Assembly (NCBI RefSeq): GCF_015265455.1
Contig: NZ_CP054492.1
Location: 806,001 to 870,000, forward strand
Source of the DNA: Candidatus Sulfurimonas baltica
GTDB taxonomy: Bacteria; Campylobacterota; Campylobacteria; Campylobacterales; Sulfurimonadaceae
DNA: 64,000 nt
Direction: 5' to 3'
The translations under genes were made by a program, and so were the position numbers. Positions 8,733 through 17,739 of the stretch are shown piece by piece. A model generated the notes under the pieces. That model saw only the letters and a program-made list of their open reading frames with translations, had not been told where the DNA came from and did not search any database. Positions within the stretch are counted from its first letter, which is position 1, and each line of letters starts with the position of its first letter.

Positions 8733-9897
8733 AATAAATATTTATCTAATAGAGTATGCAATAAACTCTCTACTGAGACAAAAATATAAAAGCTTTTTTA
8801 TAACTGCTGTCTTAACTACTCTTATATTTATACTAACCTCAGTCTTTTTTATAACCAATTCAATAAAATATGAACTCCAAAGCACTGTAGATTCTCTGCC
8901 GGAGATAGTAGTACAAAAGATAAAAGCTGGTCGTCACAGTGATATAGATGTTAGTGTAGCCGATGATATACTAGAAATTGCGGGGGTTACCTCTACTGTT
9001 TCGAGAGTTTGGGGATATTACTATTTTGAAAATATTGGTGTTAATTTTAGTATTGTCGGTATAGAGAAGTATGAACAACAATATAAAAACTCCTTTGAAA
9101 ATATTGCTAAAACATTTGACTTTAGCGTTAACTCGATGATTGTCGGAGAGGGTGTTAAAAATAGTATGAACAAGAGCTACTACAACGAGTATTTTAACTT
9201 TATAAAACCAGATGGTAAACTCAAAAAAATCATGATTAGTGGAGTTTTTAAACCAGAGACTGAGCTAGAATCAAATGATATTATAGTTATGAGCAAAGAT
9301 AATGTCAGAGAAATTTTTGATATAGAAGACTCAAAAGCCACAGATATTGTTGTTAATGTTTCAAATGTAGATGAAATCCAAACCGTTGCTTCAAAAATCA
9401 AGCTTATGTTTCCAGATAGCAGAGTGATAACAAAAGATGATTTGAAAATTAGTTATCAAAATATTTTTGATTACAAAAGTGGAGTTTTTTTAGCACTTTT
9501 TACAATCGCACTATTTACATTTTTTATAATTATTTACGATAAAGCAAGCGGACTAAGTAGCGAAGAAAAAAGAGAGATAGGGATACTTAAGGCAATTGGC
9601 TGGAGAGTTGATGATGTTTTAAAGGAGAAGTTTTATGAGGGTTTTATTATTTCGTTTTTTTCATATCTGCTTGGTGTCTTACTCTCTTTAGCCTTTGTAT
9701 ACATCCTTAAAGCACCATTTTTGCAAAATATTTTTACAGGGTATTCAGAGTTGAAAACATCTTTTGAGTTACCTTTTGTTTTTGACATTCAAACACTGTC
9801 CCTTATCTTCTTTTTAAGTGTGCCAATTTATATAGCCGCTATTATTATCCCATCTTGGAGAAGTGCTACACTAGACAGCGACGAGGTTATAAGATGA
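8722..9897 (+). CDS. FtsX/MacB-type ABC permease of the NosL cassette
   Basis: 391 residues: an N-terminal helix (about 22-45), a periplasmic domain (about 48-250) and three C-terminal helices (about 255-385), with the FtsX signature EEKREIGILKAIGW after the second helix. The C-terminus (IPSWRSATLDSDEVIR) matches the usual end of MacB-like permeases. Together with the ATPase whose ATG overlaps its stop (ATGA at 9894-9897), it makes a complete mechanotransmission-type exporter or assembly machine. Nos clusters normally have the NosFY ABC pair acting with NosD; this permease is a different class, so an analogous rather than homologous system is likely. Confidence 0.8.
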   Translation: MRSKINIYLIEYAINSLLRQKYKSFFITAVLTTLIFILTSVFFITNSIKYELQSTVDSLPEIVVQKIKAGRHSDIDVSVADDILEIAGVTSTVSRVWGYYYFENIGVNFSIVGIEKYEQQYKNSFENIAKTFDFSVNSMIVGEGVKNSMNKSYYNEYFNFIKPDGKLKKIMISGVFKPETELESNDIIVMSKDNVREIFDIEDSKATDIVVNVSNVDEIQTVASKIKLMFPDSRVITKDDLKISYQNIFDYKSGVFLALFTIALFTFFIIIYDKASGLSSEEKREIGILKAIGWRVDDVLKEKFYEGFIISFFSYLLGVLLSLAFVYILKAPFLQNIFTGYSELKTSFELPFVFDIQTLSLIFFLSVPIYIAAIIIPSWRSATLDSDEVIR

Positions 9898-10562
9898 TTG
9901 AGTTGAAAAATATAACTAAAAAATATGAAATAAATAAAAACAATATTATAACGGCAATAGATAATATAAACTTATCTATTAAAGAAGGTGAATTGGTCGT
10001 TTTAAGAGGTCCAAGCGGAAGTGGAAAAAGTACTATTTTATCACTTATTGCAGCTCTTAGTAAGCCTACTAGCGGAGAAGTTATTGTTGATAAAAAAAGA
10101 ATCTCTAAACTATCAGATGATTTTGCATCAGATTTCAGGCGTGACAACATAGGTTTTATTTTTCAAAAGTATAATCTTCTTGCAAATCTTAGTGTTAAAG
10201 AAAATATTATTCTTCCTCTTATCCCGATGAATCTACATGTAGATGTTATTGAGCAAAAACTATCAAGAGTTTTAGACATGTTTCATATAGAGCATAAAAA
10301 AGATATTCTAGTTAAAAATTTGTCCGGCGGGGAACAGCAAAGGGTAGCCATAGCTCGCGCATATATCAATGAACCTAAAATAATTTTAGCTGATGAGCCA
10401 ACTGCAAACTTGGACAAGAATCTTTCACTTGCATTTATAGCGATATTAAAAGAGCTAAAAGCTCAAGGGAGAACAGTTGTTATAGCTACACATGACCCTG
10501 TCTTTTTTACCCTTGATATAGTCGATAGAGAGATAGAAATAAACCAAGGCGTAATTAGCTAA
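9894..10562 (+). CDS. ABC transporter ATP-binding protein of the NosL cassette
   Basis: About 222 residues from the ATG at 9894 (MIELKNITKK), which overlaps the permease stop as ATGA; a longer frame from 9855 would only extend into the permease and is less likely. Motifs: Walker A GPSGSGKST, Q-loop FQKYNLLANLSVKENI, signature LSGGEQQRVAIARAY, Walker B IILADEPTANLD and H-loop ATHD. It is of the LolD/MacB type matching its FtsX-like partner. The stop overlaps the next start by one base (TAATG), so all five cassette genes are translationally linked. Confidence 0.85.
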   Translation: MIELKNITKKYEINKNNIITAIDNINLSIKEGELVVLRGPSGSGKSTILSLIAALSKPTSGEVIVDKKRISKLSDDFASDFRRDNIGFIFQKYNLLANLSVKENIILPLIPMNLHVDVIEQKLSRVLDMFHIEHKKDILVKNLSGGEQQRVAIARAYINEPKIILADEPTANLDKNLSLAFIAILKELKAQGRTVVIATHDPVFFTLDIVDREIEINQGVIS

Positions 10563-11509
10563 TGTTACTCTCTCCACAGGTCTTGACTATACTTATCCTA
10601 AATTTTATATTTGCCATTTTTGCAATAGTTGCATTTGCTCTTAGCGCGAATATATTTTTGAAATTTGATATTAACTCTACATCTAAAATTCAATATGATT
10701 TAGAGAAGCAAAGTGTTTTAGCTGCTACAATCATTAAGTTTATCTTTGCTATAAAAATTCCACTTTTTTTATTTTTTATTTTTACTATTGATAAAATATC
10801 AAATGTATTGACAGGCGCTATGTGCGGGGCAGGAGTCATTGATGCTACTGAATATGGAGCTTATCTAATAGCGCTAAAAATCATAAATCTTTATTTATTT
10901 GCTTATTGGCTGAAACTACATGCAGAAGATGTAAAGTATGAGAATCAACCATATACTAAGATAAAGTTTGGAGTATTTATTGCTCTGTTTTTCTTTTTGA
11001 TGGTTGAGATAATATTGGATGCAGTTATGTTTAACGCAATAGATATAGATAAGATGGTGAGCTGTTGCGGAAGTTTATATTCTAGTTCTTCTTCCTCTGC
11101 AATTGGCGCTGTTTTTACATTAGATACAACTACTGTTTTAACTATATTTTATTGTAATTTTTTATTTATAGCACTGTTTTATTTTTTAAAAAAACGACAT
11201 TTGTTTGCATTGGCAAATATACTTTTTATTGTAGTTGCTTTGATTAGTCTAATCTCTTTTTTTGGTACATATATCTATGCGCTCCCATCACATCATTGCC
11301 CATTTTGTTTTTTAAAGCATGACTACTACTATGTTGGGTATATTATATATTTTTTACAATTTATAGGAACATTTTATGGGATAGCAGTTGGTTTTATAAA
11401 AGAGTCACAAAAGTCTTATAACATATCAATTTTATTTAATGCTCTTTATGTAGTTTTACTTAGCTTGTATGTAGCAATATATTACATAAAAAAAGGTGTT
11501 ATGCTCTAA
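10562..11509 (+). CDS. Eight-helix membrane protein with Cys motifs, NosL cassette
   Basis: 315 residues with about eight predicted membrane helices (roughly 8-30, 50-72, 95-115, 130-150, 183-205, 211-236, 250-275, 283-306). Notable cysteines sit in loops: GAMCGAGV after helix 2, SCCG followed by a serine run after helix 4, and HHCPFC after helix 6. CPFC is a CxxC arrangement that could be redox active or bind copper. I do not recognise the family. As the last gene of the NosL/ABC cassette, starting one base inside the ATPase stop, it is the best candidate for the inner-membrane metal or thiol-handling partner. It ends 4 bases inside the convergent gene at 11506. Confidence 0.65.
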   Translation: MLLSPQVLTILILNFIFAIFAIVAFALSANIFLKFDINSTSKIQYDLEKQSVLAATIIKFIFAIKIPLFLFFIFTIDKISNVLTGAMCGAGVIDATEYGAYLIALKIINLYLFAYWLKLHAEDVKYENQPYTKIKFGVFIALFFFLMVEIILDAVMFNAIDIDKMVSCCGSLYSSSSSSAIGAVFTLDTTTVLTIFYCNFLFIALFYFLKKRHLFALANILFIVVALISLISFFGTYIYALPSHHCPFCFLKHDYYYVGYIIYFLQFIGTFYGIAVGFIKESQKSYNISILFNALYVVLLSLYVAIYYIKKGVML

Positions 11510-11934
11510 ATTGTAAAACAACTCTCATGGTTGACTTGAAAGTTAAACAGTTCTTTTTTTGTTCTTGAACTTTTATATAAATACTGGAGTGATATATTTG
11601 CTTCCAATAATTGTTTTGAACTAATACAAGTGCCCCTTATAATAGCTTCTTTCATAGTAGCTCTATCTTCTAGTTTTACGGCTTCATCTGTTTGTGAATT
11701 TGTATCTATTTCATAAATATATACAAGTTTGGAATTACCTGTTTTTATATTTACAAGTTTAGTATATCTATCAATTTGTTTAGGAAGTGTTTGTGAGTTG
11801 GCTGGCTCATCGACATCAATGATAAATTTGTTTTGTATAGTGGTATAATCTACAAGTTCTTTATTCTGCATCTTCATATCAGTTGCAAAAGTAACTATAG
11901 TAAGAAACAATATTATCAAAAGTTGCTTTATCAT
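11506..11934 (-). CDS. Small secreted protein downstream of ftsZ
   Basis: 142 residues with a signal peptide (KQLLIILFLTIVTFATD) and a body of no recognised family: a DYTTIQNKFIIDVDEPANS segment, a central strand-rich stretch, and a possible disulfide pair, C-ISSKQLLEANI near residue 106 and CFTI at the very end. Length, signal and two cysteines suggest a small periplasmic protein. It follows ftsZ by 18 bases on the same strand and may be read through from the division operon. Its stop overlaps the stop of the converging cassette gene by 4 bases. Confidence 0.6.
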   Translation of the reverse strand: MIKQLLIILFLTIVTFATDMKMQNKELVDYTTIQNKFIIDVDEPANSQTLPKQIDRYTKLVNIKTGNSKLVYIYEIDTNSQTDEAVKLEDRATMKEAIIRGTCISSKQLLEANISLQYLYKSSRTKKELFNFQVNHESCFTI

Positions 11935-11952
11935 TGTATATCCTTTGTGATT

Positions 11953-13062
11953 TTAGTCTTGTTGTCTTCTCATAAAAGATGGAAAATCTAATTCATCACT
12001 ATTAAAATCACCACCAACAACTATTCTAGGGCGAGCTTTAATTACCGGAGAAGGAGTTTCACTAACAAAATTTTCATTGTTTGTTAAGTCTTTTTCAAAA
12101 CCAGTTGCTACTATTGTTATTTTCATATAGTTCTCAGGCAATGTTTCATCAGTTGAAGTACCAAATATAACTTCAGCATCATCATGTGCGCTCTCTTGAA
12201 CTACAATCATAGCATCAGATATTTCCATCATAGGAAAGTTTGGATGCATGTTAAAGTGAACTAATACACCCATAGCACCGTTTATTGACATATTGTCAAG
12301 AAGAGGAGACTCAATAGCTGCTTTAATAGCTTCATAAGCAGCATTTTCACCCTCATGCTCTCCAACACCCATTAGTGCCATTCCTTTGTGTCCCATAACA
12401 GTTTTTAGGTCTGCAAAGTCAAGGTTGATGTCATTTTCACTATTGGAGAGAATAATTCCAGATGTTCCGCTAACAGCTTGAGCCAAAACACTATCAACAA
12501 TTTTAAAACTATCTTTTAATCCCAGTTTTCTATCAATAATAGATAGTAGTTTGTCATTTGGTATAACAACTATAGAATCACTCTCTTTTTTAAGCTCATT
12601 TAGTCCAGCTTCTGCAAGTTTTAATCTTTTTGGGCCTTCAAATGTAAAAGGTTTTGTTACAACAGAGATAGTTAACGCACCAACTTCTTTAGCAATTTTT
12701 GCAACTATTGGGGCAGCACCAGTTCCTGTTCCGCCACCAAGACCTGCAGAAATAAATACAATGTCAGCGCCACTAAGAGCATTCTTGATTTCATCATAAT
12801 TTTCAACAGCAGAGTCTTCACCAACAGCAGGTTTCATCCCAGCGCCAAGACCCTTTGTCAGTTTAACGCCTATTTGTATTTTTGAAGTAGCTTCTGATTT
12901 ACTTAGTGCTTGAGCATCTGTATTTATAAGCATCATCTCTATGCCTTTAACACCCTCTTTAAGCATGTGACCAATCATATTTCCACCGCCTCCGCCAACT
13001 CCGACTGCGATTATTCTTGCACCACTTGTACTACTTGTTTCTTCAATTAAAAATGCTTCCAT
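11953..13062 (-). CDS. ftsZ: Cell division protein FtsZ
   Basis: 369 residues. The tubulin-type GTPase shows the N-terminal AVGVGGGGGNMIGHM loop, the signature GLGGGTGTGAAP (T4 loop) and the T7-loop region NLDFADLKTVM with its catalytic acidic residue. The C-terminal peptide LDFPSFMRRQQ corresponds to the conserved tail that binds FtsA and other membrane tethers. FtsZ polymerises into the Z ring at midcell. It lies 9 bases after ftsA with an ATG start and a GGAG site, in the ppiD-like/ftsA/ftsZ order I recall for Campylobacter. No oddities seen. Confidence 0.97.
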   Translation of the reverse strand: MEAFLIEETSSTSGARIIAVGVGGGGGNMIGHMLKEGVKGIEMMLINTDAQALSKSEATSKIQIGVKLTKGLGAGMKPAVGEDSAVENYDEIKNALSGADIVFISAGLGGGTGTGAAPIVAKIAKEVGALTISVVTKPFTFEGPKRLKLAEAGLNELKKESDSIVVIPNDKLLSIIDRKLGLKDSFKIVDSVLAQAVSGTSGIILSNSENDINLDFADLKTVMGHKGMALMGVGEHEGENAAYEAIKAAIESPLLDNMSINGAMGVLVHFNMHPNFPMMEISDAMIVVQESAHDDAEVIFGTSTDETLPENYMKITIVATGFEKDLTNNENFVSETPSPVIKARPRIVVGGDFNSDELDFPSFMRRQQD

Positions 13063-13071
13063 AATCTCTCC

Positions 13072-14430
13072 TTAAAATAACTGGGTTGCCCAGTTCCAAA
13101 ATTTACTAAATGTTCCTGCTTCGTCACTCTTTTTTTCTTTATTAGAAGAGATGGAAATCATCCTATCTCTTTTTGTTTCATCCGGTGATGGAGGAGTTGG
13201 AATATCTGAATCATCACTAAAATCTACACTACTATTTTGTATATGTTCCTCGTTTGAATGTCGAACTCTTTTGTTTACATCTATCTCATATTGTGTATAT
13301 GATGATGCAGCGTACATAACTAGTCCAATTGCACTTGAGTATTCCGCTGAGCGAAGATTATTAAAAAGACCATCCATCTCCTTAGGCTTTGCAATACGAA
13401 CGGGGATAGAGCCAAAAGTTGCTACTGCTAAATCTCTTATACCTTCCATTTGGGAAAAGCCACCAGTTAAAACTACACCGGCACCTATCTGATCTTTTAG
13501 ACCACTGTTCTCTATGAACTGTGCTAAAATCATTAAGGTTTCTTCAACTCTTGCATATATAACATTATGCACAACTTCTAAAGAGACTTCATGAGTAGTT
13601 GTTTCATCCCCAATGATAGGTAGCTCAATTAGATCATTGCTTGGAGTAAGTAATGAACCATAATTTAGCTTTACGCTGTCAGCAACATTAAGCGGTGTGT
13701 GTAGTGCCATAGATAAATCGCTCGTAACGTGGTTAGATGCAACGCCAAGGAAGTCATTGTATCTAATTGAGTTACCTGAATGGATAATAATATTACTTGT
13801 ATTTCCACCCATATCTATGAGAGCAACGCCTAATGCTTTTTCATCTTCGTTTAGTGTAGCAATAGATGAGGCATAGCTATTTAAAACAATGTTTTCTACT
13901 TCAATCCCAGCTCCGCGTACAGCTTTTTTTAAATTGTTAAGATTAGATTTTTGAGTAGTGATTATATGTGTATCTACTTCAAGTCTTGAAGCATTCATCC
14001 CAAGTGGATCTTCTATAAAGTCTTGGTCATCTACTTTGAAATTGAAAGGTAGTGCATGAAGTACTTCAAACTCATTTGGTATGTTAGCGTTATACAGAGA
14101 AGTTTGCATTACTTTTTCTATCTCTTTAAAGCTTATTTCTTTGTTTTGGATATTTACTATTCCGTTTGAGTTTAAACTTTTTGTGTAAGCACCAGAAATT
14201 GAGACAATAGCAGTTTTAACATCACTTCCCGAGACTCTTTTAGCATCGCTAACTGCAGTTCTTATTGATTTTGATGCTAACTCTATATTGGTAATGCTTC
14301 CCTTTTTAAGACCTTGAGCCTTAGAGATTCCAGCACCAGTGATGGCAATTGAATTATCATCACCTATCTCGGCTATAATTGCACATATTTTTGTTGAGCC
14401 AATATCAATGGCTAAAACAGTTCTACTCAA
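13072..14430 (-). CDS. ftsA: Cell division protein FtsA
   Basis: 452 residues of the actin-fold ATPase that tethers FtsZ to the membrane. Evidence: N-terminal AIDIGSTKICAII (phosphate 1), ALIDMGGNTSNI (phosphate 2) and GVVLTGGFSQMEGI (adenosine motif). The C-terminal end KFWNWATQLF is an amphipathic helix, the membrane-targeting sequence. The start is TTG, one base after the upstream ppiD-like stop; the ribosome-binding AAGGA falls inside that upstream gene, implying translational coupling. A polar, Ser/Asp/Pro-rich linker (about 405-435) joins the fold to the tail helix. Confidence 0.96.
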   Translation of the reverse strand: MSRTVLAIDIGSTKICAIIAEIGDDNSIAITGAGISKAQGLKKGSITNIELASKSIRTAVSDAKRVSGSDVKTAIVSISGAYTKSLNSNGIVNIQNKEISFKEIEKVMQTSLYNANIPNEFEVLHALPFNFKVDDQDFIEDPLGMNASRLEVDTHIITTQKSNLNNLKKAVRGAGIEVENIVLNSYASSIATLNEDEKALGVALIDMGGNTSNIIIHSGNSIRYNDFLGVASNHVTSDLSMALHTPLNVADSVKLNYGSLLTPSNDLIELPIIGDETTTHEVSLEVVHNVIYARVEETLMILAQFIENSGLKDQIGAGVVLTGGFSQMEGIRDLAVATFGSIPVRIAKPKEMDGLFNNLRSAEYSSAIGLVMYAASSYTQYEIDVNKRVRHSNEEHIQNSSVDFSDDSDIPTPPSPDETKRDRMISISSNKEKKSDEAGTFSKFWNWATQLF

Positions 14431-14431
14431 C

Positions 14432-15895
14432 TTAGAGTCCTTGGATGAAAATCTCTGTCTTGTACTTGTTTTGTAACTTTTTAATCAAGCCTTCATTAAA
14501 CATAGCACTTTTTAATCTAACAATAGGATTTTCTTTATTAGTGTTAGTTTTATCAAGCAGTTTTTGTTCCAAGATGTTATAGATAACAATATTTCCATTT
14601 TCTAATGCAATAAATCCTCTCTTCTCTTGGGAAATAAATAGTTTACTTAAAAATTCATTTGCATCTTTTAGCTCTAAGTTTGTTAGTTTGTCTGCATCTG
14701 TAGCTGTTATAAAACTTGTTTTATAGCCACTAAATGTATCAACTGAGTTTTTTGCTAATTCTAATAATTTAGATCGTTTTTGCTCCTCTACATAAAGCGG
14801 CAAAACATCAGCTTTAGCTTCAGCATAGCTTTTAACTTCTGCCGGATTAGTTTTAACCAATTCAAAAGTATAATAATCTTCCCCAACTAAAATAGGTTTT
14901 AAGAATGGTGATGTCGTAGTTAATTTTGATATATTTGTTATAACATCACTGTTAAATGGATTATTTGACACAGAGATAGTTGAGCTTTTAACATCAGCAT
15001 TTTCCAAGGTTCCTTTTTTATATGCTACATATGCTCTTAGAGCCTCTTTCTTTGTCTCTTTAGCATTCAACTCTTCAGTAATTTTATCTTTTGCATTTTC
15101 TAATGATAAAATTTTCCCATCAATGTCTTTAAAGTGGGTTTTATTTTCATTGTAGTATTCATTTATTGTATTTGAATCAAACTCTTTTGAAATTTTTGAC
15201 TGCTTGATAAATTTAATCTCATAGCTAATCTCAGTCATAAAACTGTTTTTTATACCTTCCCAGAAAGACTTCAATAGCTCATCTGAAGTTTCAATATTTA
15301 TGTCTTTTACACTTAAAAGTTTATAGTTGATTTTATCAGCTATATTTTCAATTGTGTTAATTATTTTCAGTTCACTATCTCTAGCATCAGTAGAAATTAA
15401 ATTATAAGCTTTTTCAATTAATAACTCTTTTTTTACATCAGTTTCATAATCTTTAAGAGTTAAATTGTTTCTAGATAGTGCTTGTTTATACACCTCTTTG
15501 TCAAAAACACCATCTTTAAAGAAGTACTCTTGTGTTTTAATTCTCTCAAGTAGCTCATTATCACTAATCTCAAGATTATAAGACTTTGCAAGGTTTAATA
15601 TAAGAGCTTGTTGAGTGAGTTGTCTCAGTGCTTGAGATTTGAGTCCAAAACTTTTAGCCTTTTCTTCATCAAAGTTCCCTTGAAACATTTGGCTATATTG
15701 ATTGTATAGGTTTGAGTAGCTTTTTTGTAGCTCACCCATAGTTATCTCTACGTTTCCAACTTTGGCAACTGCGCCAGCCTTGTCACCATAGCTATATTGT
15801 CCCCAGCCAACAAAACCTGCTCCGACAAAAGCTATTGTAGAAATCCAAATTGTAATTATGAGCCATTTTTTATGTCTCTGCATCCATGTAATCAT
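14432..15895 (-). CDS. SurA_N/PpiD-like membrane-anchored periplasmic chaperone
   Basis: 487 residues. A cytoplasmic start MITWMQRHKKW precedes one membrane helix (about 11-30), then a SurA N-terminal-like helical domain (about 38-160) with the YFFKDGVFDKEVYKQAL segment typical of PpiD/SurA proteins. The rest has a weak parvulin-like region and a charged helical tail; no clear PPIase active site can be read, so it may be chaperone only. It would help outer-membrane proteins fold as they leave the Sec translocon. It heads the ftsA-ftsZ operon, an arrangement I recall from Campylobacter (Cj0694-ftsA-ftsZ). The 167-base upstream region is a divergent promoter. Confidence 0.82.
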   Translation of the reverse strand: MITWMQRHKKWLIITIWISTIAFVGAGFVGWGQYSYGDKAGAVAKVGNVEITMGELQKSYSNLYNQYSQMFQGNFDEEKAKSFGLKSQALRQLTQQALILNLAKSYNLEISDNELLERIKTQEYFFKDGVFDKEVYKQALSRNNLTLKDYETDVKKELLIEKAYNLISTDARDSELKIINTIENIADKINYKLLSVKDINIETSDELLKSFWEGIKNSFMTEISYEIKFIKQSKISKEFDSNTINEYYNENKTHFKDIDGKILSLENAKDKITEELNAKETKKEALRAYVAYKKGTLENADVKSSTISVSNNPFNSDVITNISKLTTTSPFLKPILVGEDYYTFELVKTNPAEVKSYAEAKADVLPLYVEEQKRSKLLELAKNSVDTFSGYKTSFITATDADKLTNLELKDANEFLSKLFISQEKRGFIALENGNIVIYNILEQKLLDKTNTNKENPIVRLKSAMFNEGLIKKLQNKYKTEIFIQGL

Positions 15896-16062
15896 TAAGC
15901 AAAACCTTAAGTGTGATATTTTTGTTATTTTAGGTAAATTCGCATTAAAACTTAATAAAGAAGTTAAATCTTTTTAATAACAATAGCAGATATTTTTTTA
16001 TTAAGTGAACTGTAAAATAAAAAGGGATAAAATCTATAAAAATAAGCTTAAAGGCATAGAAA

Positions 16063-16416
16063 ATGAGTACTGTAGAGAAGTATAAAAATATTGAGAATGA
16101 ATTACCAAAATTACCAAAGGTTTTATTAAACACTATCCAGTCAGGGGTCTTGGAGATTAAAAGTGTGGATAAGAGTTGCGAAAAATATCTGGATGGATGT
16201 TCTAAAATTCCAGAACTGACAAATGCACATTATGTCGTTTATTCTACGTACATAAAAAAAAGTGACCACCAATACGAACAATTTATATTTTTAGACAAAG
16301 AAGGTGCAGAAGTTTGTCATGTAAGCGGAAAGCAAATGGAACTATACGGAATTTTGTTGTGTCCCAATTTACCATTTAGTGATGAGTACCAAGCTTCACT
16401 TAATGAACATCAATAG
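16063..16416 (+). CDS. Conserved-looking hypothetical protein upstream of bioA
   Basis: 117 residues, soluble, no signal or membrane helix. It contains five cysteines (among them SCEKYLDGCSKIP, VCHVSG and LLCPNLPF) and a mixed alpha/beta pattern; I do not recognise a family. A ribosome-binding AAAGG lies 9 bases before the ATG, and GGATAAAATC about 35 bases upstream resembles a -10 box, so it probably starts a transcript shared with bioA 21 bases downstream. Function unknown; a link to biotin synthesis rests only on position. Confidence 0.6.
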   Translation: MSTVEKYKNIENELPKLPKVLLNTIQSGVLEIKSVDKSCEKYLDGCSKIPELTNAHYVVYSTYIKKSDHQYEQFIFLDKEGAEVCHVSGKQMELYGILLCPNLPFSDEYQASLNEHQ

Positions 16417-16437
16417 TTTAACAAACGTTAATATAAT

Positions 16438-17739
16438 ATGAATAATTTAGAGTTAAAAAATAGAGATTTGGATGTTTTATGGCATCCGTGTACACAGATG
16501 AAAGATCATGAAACCCTTCCTTTAATACCAATTAAAAAAGCACATGGAGTTTATTTAGAAGATTTTGAGGGTAATAAATTTATTGATGCTATCAGCAGTT
16601 GGTGGGTTAATATATTTGGGCATACAAACAGCTATATAAATGAAAAAATAAAAAATCAGTTGGATACTCTAGAACATGTTATATTAGCAGGTTTTACACA
16701 TGAGCAGGTAGTGAGATTATCTGAGAGGTTAGTAAAACTAACGCCGGATGGTTTGGACAAATGTTTTTATTCAGACAATGGTTCAAGTGCTGTAGAAGTA
16801 GCGTTAAAGATGAGTTTTCACGCTCATAAAAATGATGGTAAAGATGGCAAAGATATTTTTGTTTCACTAACAAACTCTTACCATGGTGAGACTATAGGAG
16901 CTTTAAGCGTCGGTGACGTAGAACTTTATAAAGAGACCTATGAGCCTCTGTTACTTAAAACAATACAAACTCCGGTACCTAAAGACATGAGCATAGAATC
17001 GGCAAGAGAAGCAGCCAAAGAGTTTGAAAAACTTTGTAAACAAAGGTCAAGTGAGATAAGTGCAATAATATTAGAGCCATTAGTTCAAGGTGCTGGGTAT
17101 ATGCACATGTATCATCCGGAATTTTTAGTTCTTGTTAGAGATATATGTGACAGATATGATGTTCACCTTATTGCCGATGAAGTTATGGTTGGTTTTGGAA
17201 GGACAGGGGAGTTGTTCGCATGTGAAAAAGCTAAAATAACACCTGACTTTATAGTTCTATCAAAAGGACTCACCGGTGGCTATCTGCCACTATCAGTTGT
17301 CCTTACTTCCAATGAAATATATGCAAAGTTTTATTGTGATTATAGTGAACATAAAGCATTCTTACACTCTCACAGCTACACAGGAAATGCTCTTGCTTGC
17401 GCAGCTGCAAATGCAACTCTTGACATATTTGAAAATGATGATGTTATAGAAAAAAACAGAGTAATATCAAAATATATGGGTGAAAAGCTTGAGAATTTTA
17501 AAAAGCTAAAAAATGTGGCATCAGTTAGACAAACTGGGATGATTTGCGTAGTAGAGTTAAAAGGGTATAGCTCGGCAGAGAGGATAGGATTAAAAGTTTA
17601 TAATTATGGATTGGAAAATGGTGTTTTATTGCGACCACTTGGACATATAGTCTATTTTATGCCACCATATATCATAACAAATCAAGAGATTGACAAGATG
17701 ATGGATACAGCCTATGAAGCTATATCGCTTCTCCCTTAG
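16438..17739 (+). CDS. bioA: Adenosylmethionine-8-amino-7-oxononanoate aminotransferase
   Basis: 433 residues of a class III PLP aminotransferase. It transfers the amino group of S-adenosylmethionine to 8-amino-7-oxononanoate, giving 7,8-diaminononanoate in biotin synthesis. Diagnostic features are the N-terminal LWHPCTQM motif, SSWWVNIFGH, YSDNGSSAVEVALKM, the PLP Asp region LIADEVMVGFGRTGELFACE and the Schiff-base lysine in LSKGLTGGYLPLS. Length is normal for BioA. No other bio genes are adjacent. Its stop overlaps the converging aldolase-like gene by 4 bases. Confidence 0.95.
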   Translation: MNNLELKNRDLDVLWHPCTQMKDHETLPLIPIKKAHGVYLEDFEGNKFIDAISSWWVNIFGHTNSYINEKIKNQLDTLEHVILAGFTHEQVVRLSERLVKLTPDGLDKCFYSDNGSSAVEVALKMSFHAHKNDGKDGKDIFVSLTNSYHGETIGALSVGDVELYKETYEPLLLKTIQTPVPKDMSIESAREAAKEFEKLCKQRSSEISAIILEPLVQGAGYMHMYHPEFLVLVRDICDRYDVHLIADEVMVGFGRTGELFACEKAKITPDFIVLSKGLTGGYLPLSVVLTSNEIYAKFYCDYSEHKAFLHSHSYTGNALACAAANATLDIFENDDVIEKNRVISKYMGEKLENFKKLKNVASVRQTGMICVVELKGYSSAERIGLKVYNYGLENGVLLRPLGHIVYFMPPYIITNQEIDKMMDTAYEAISLLP

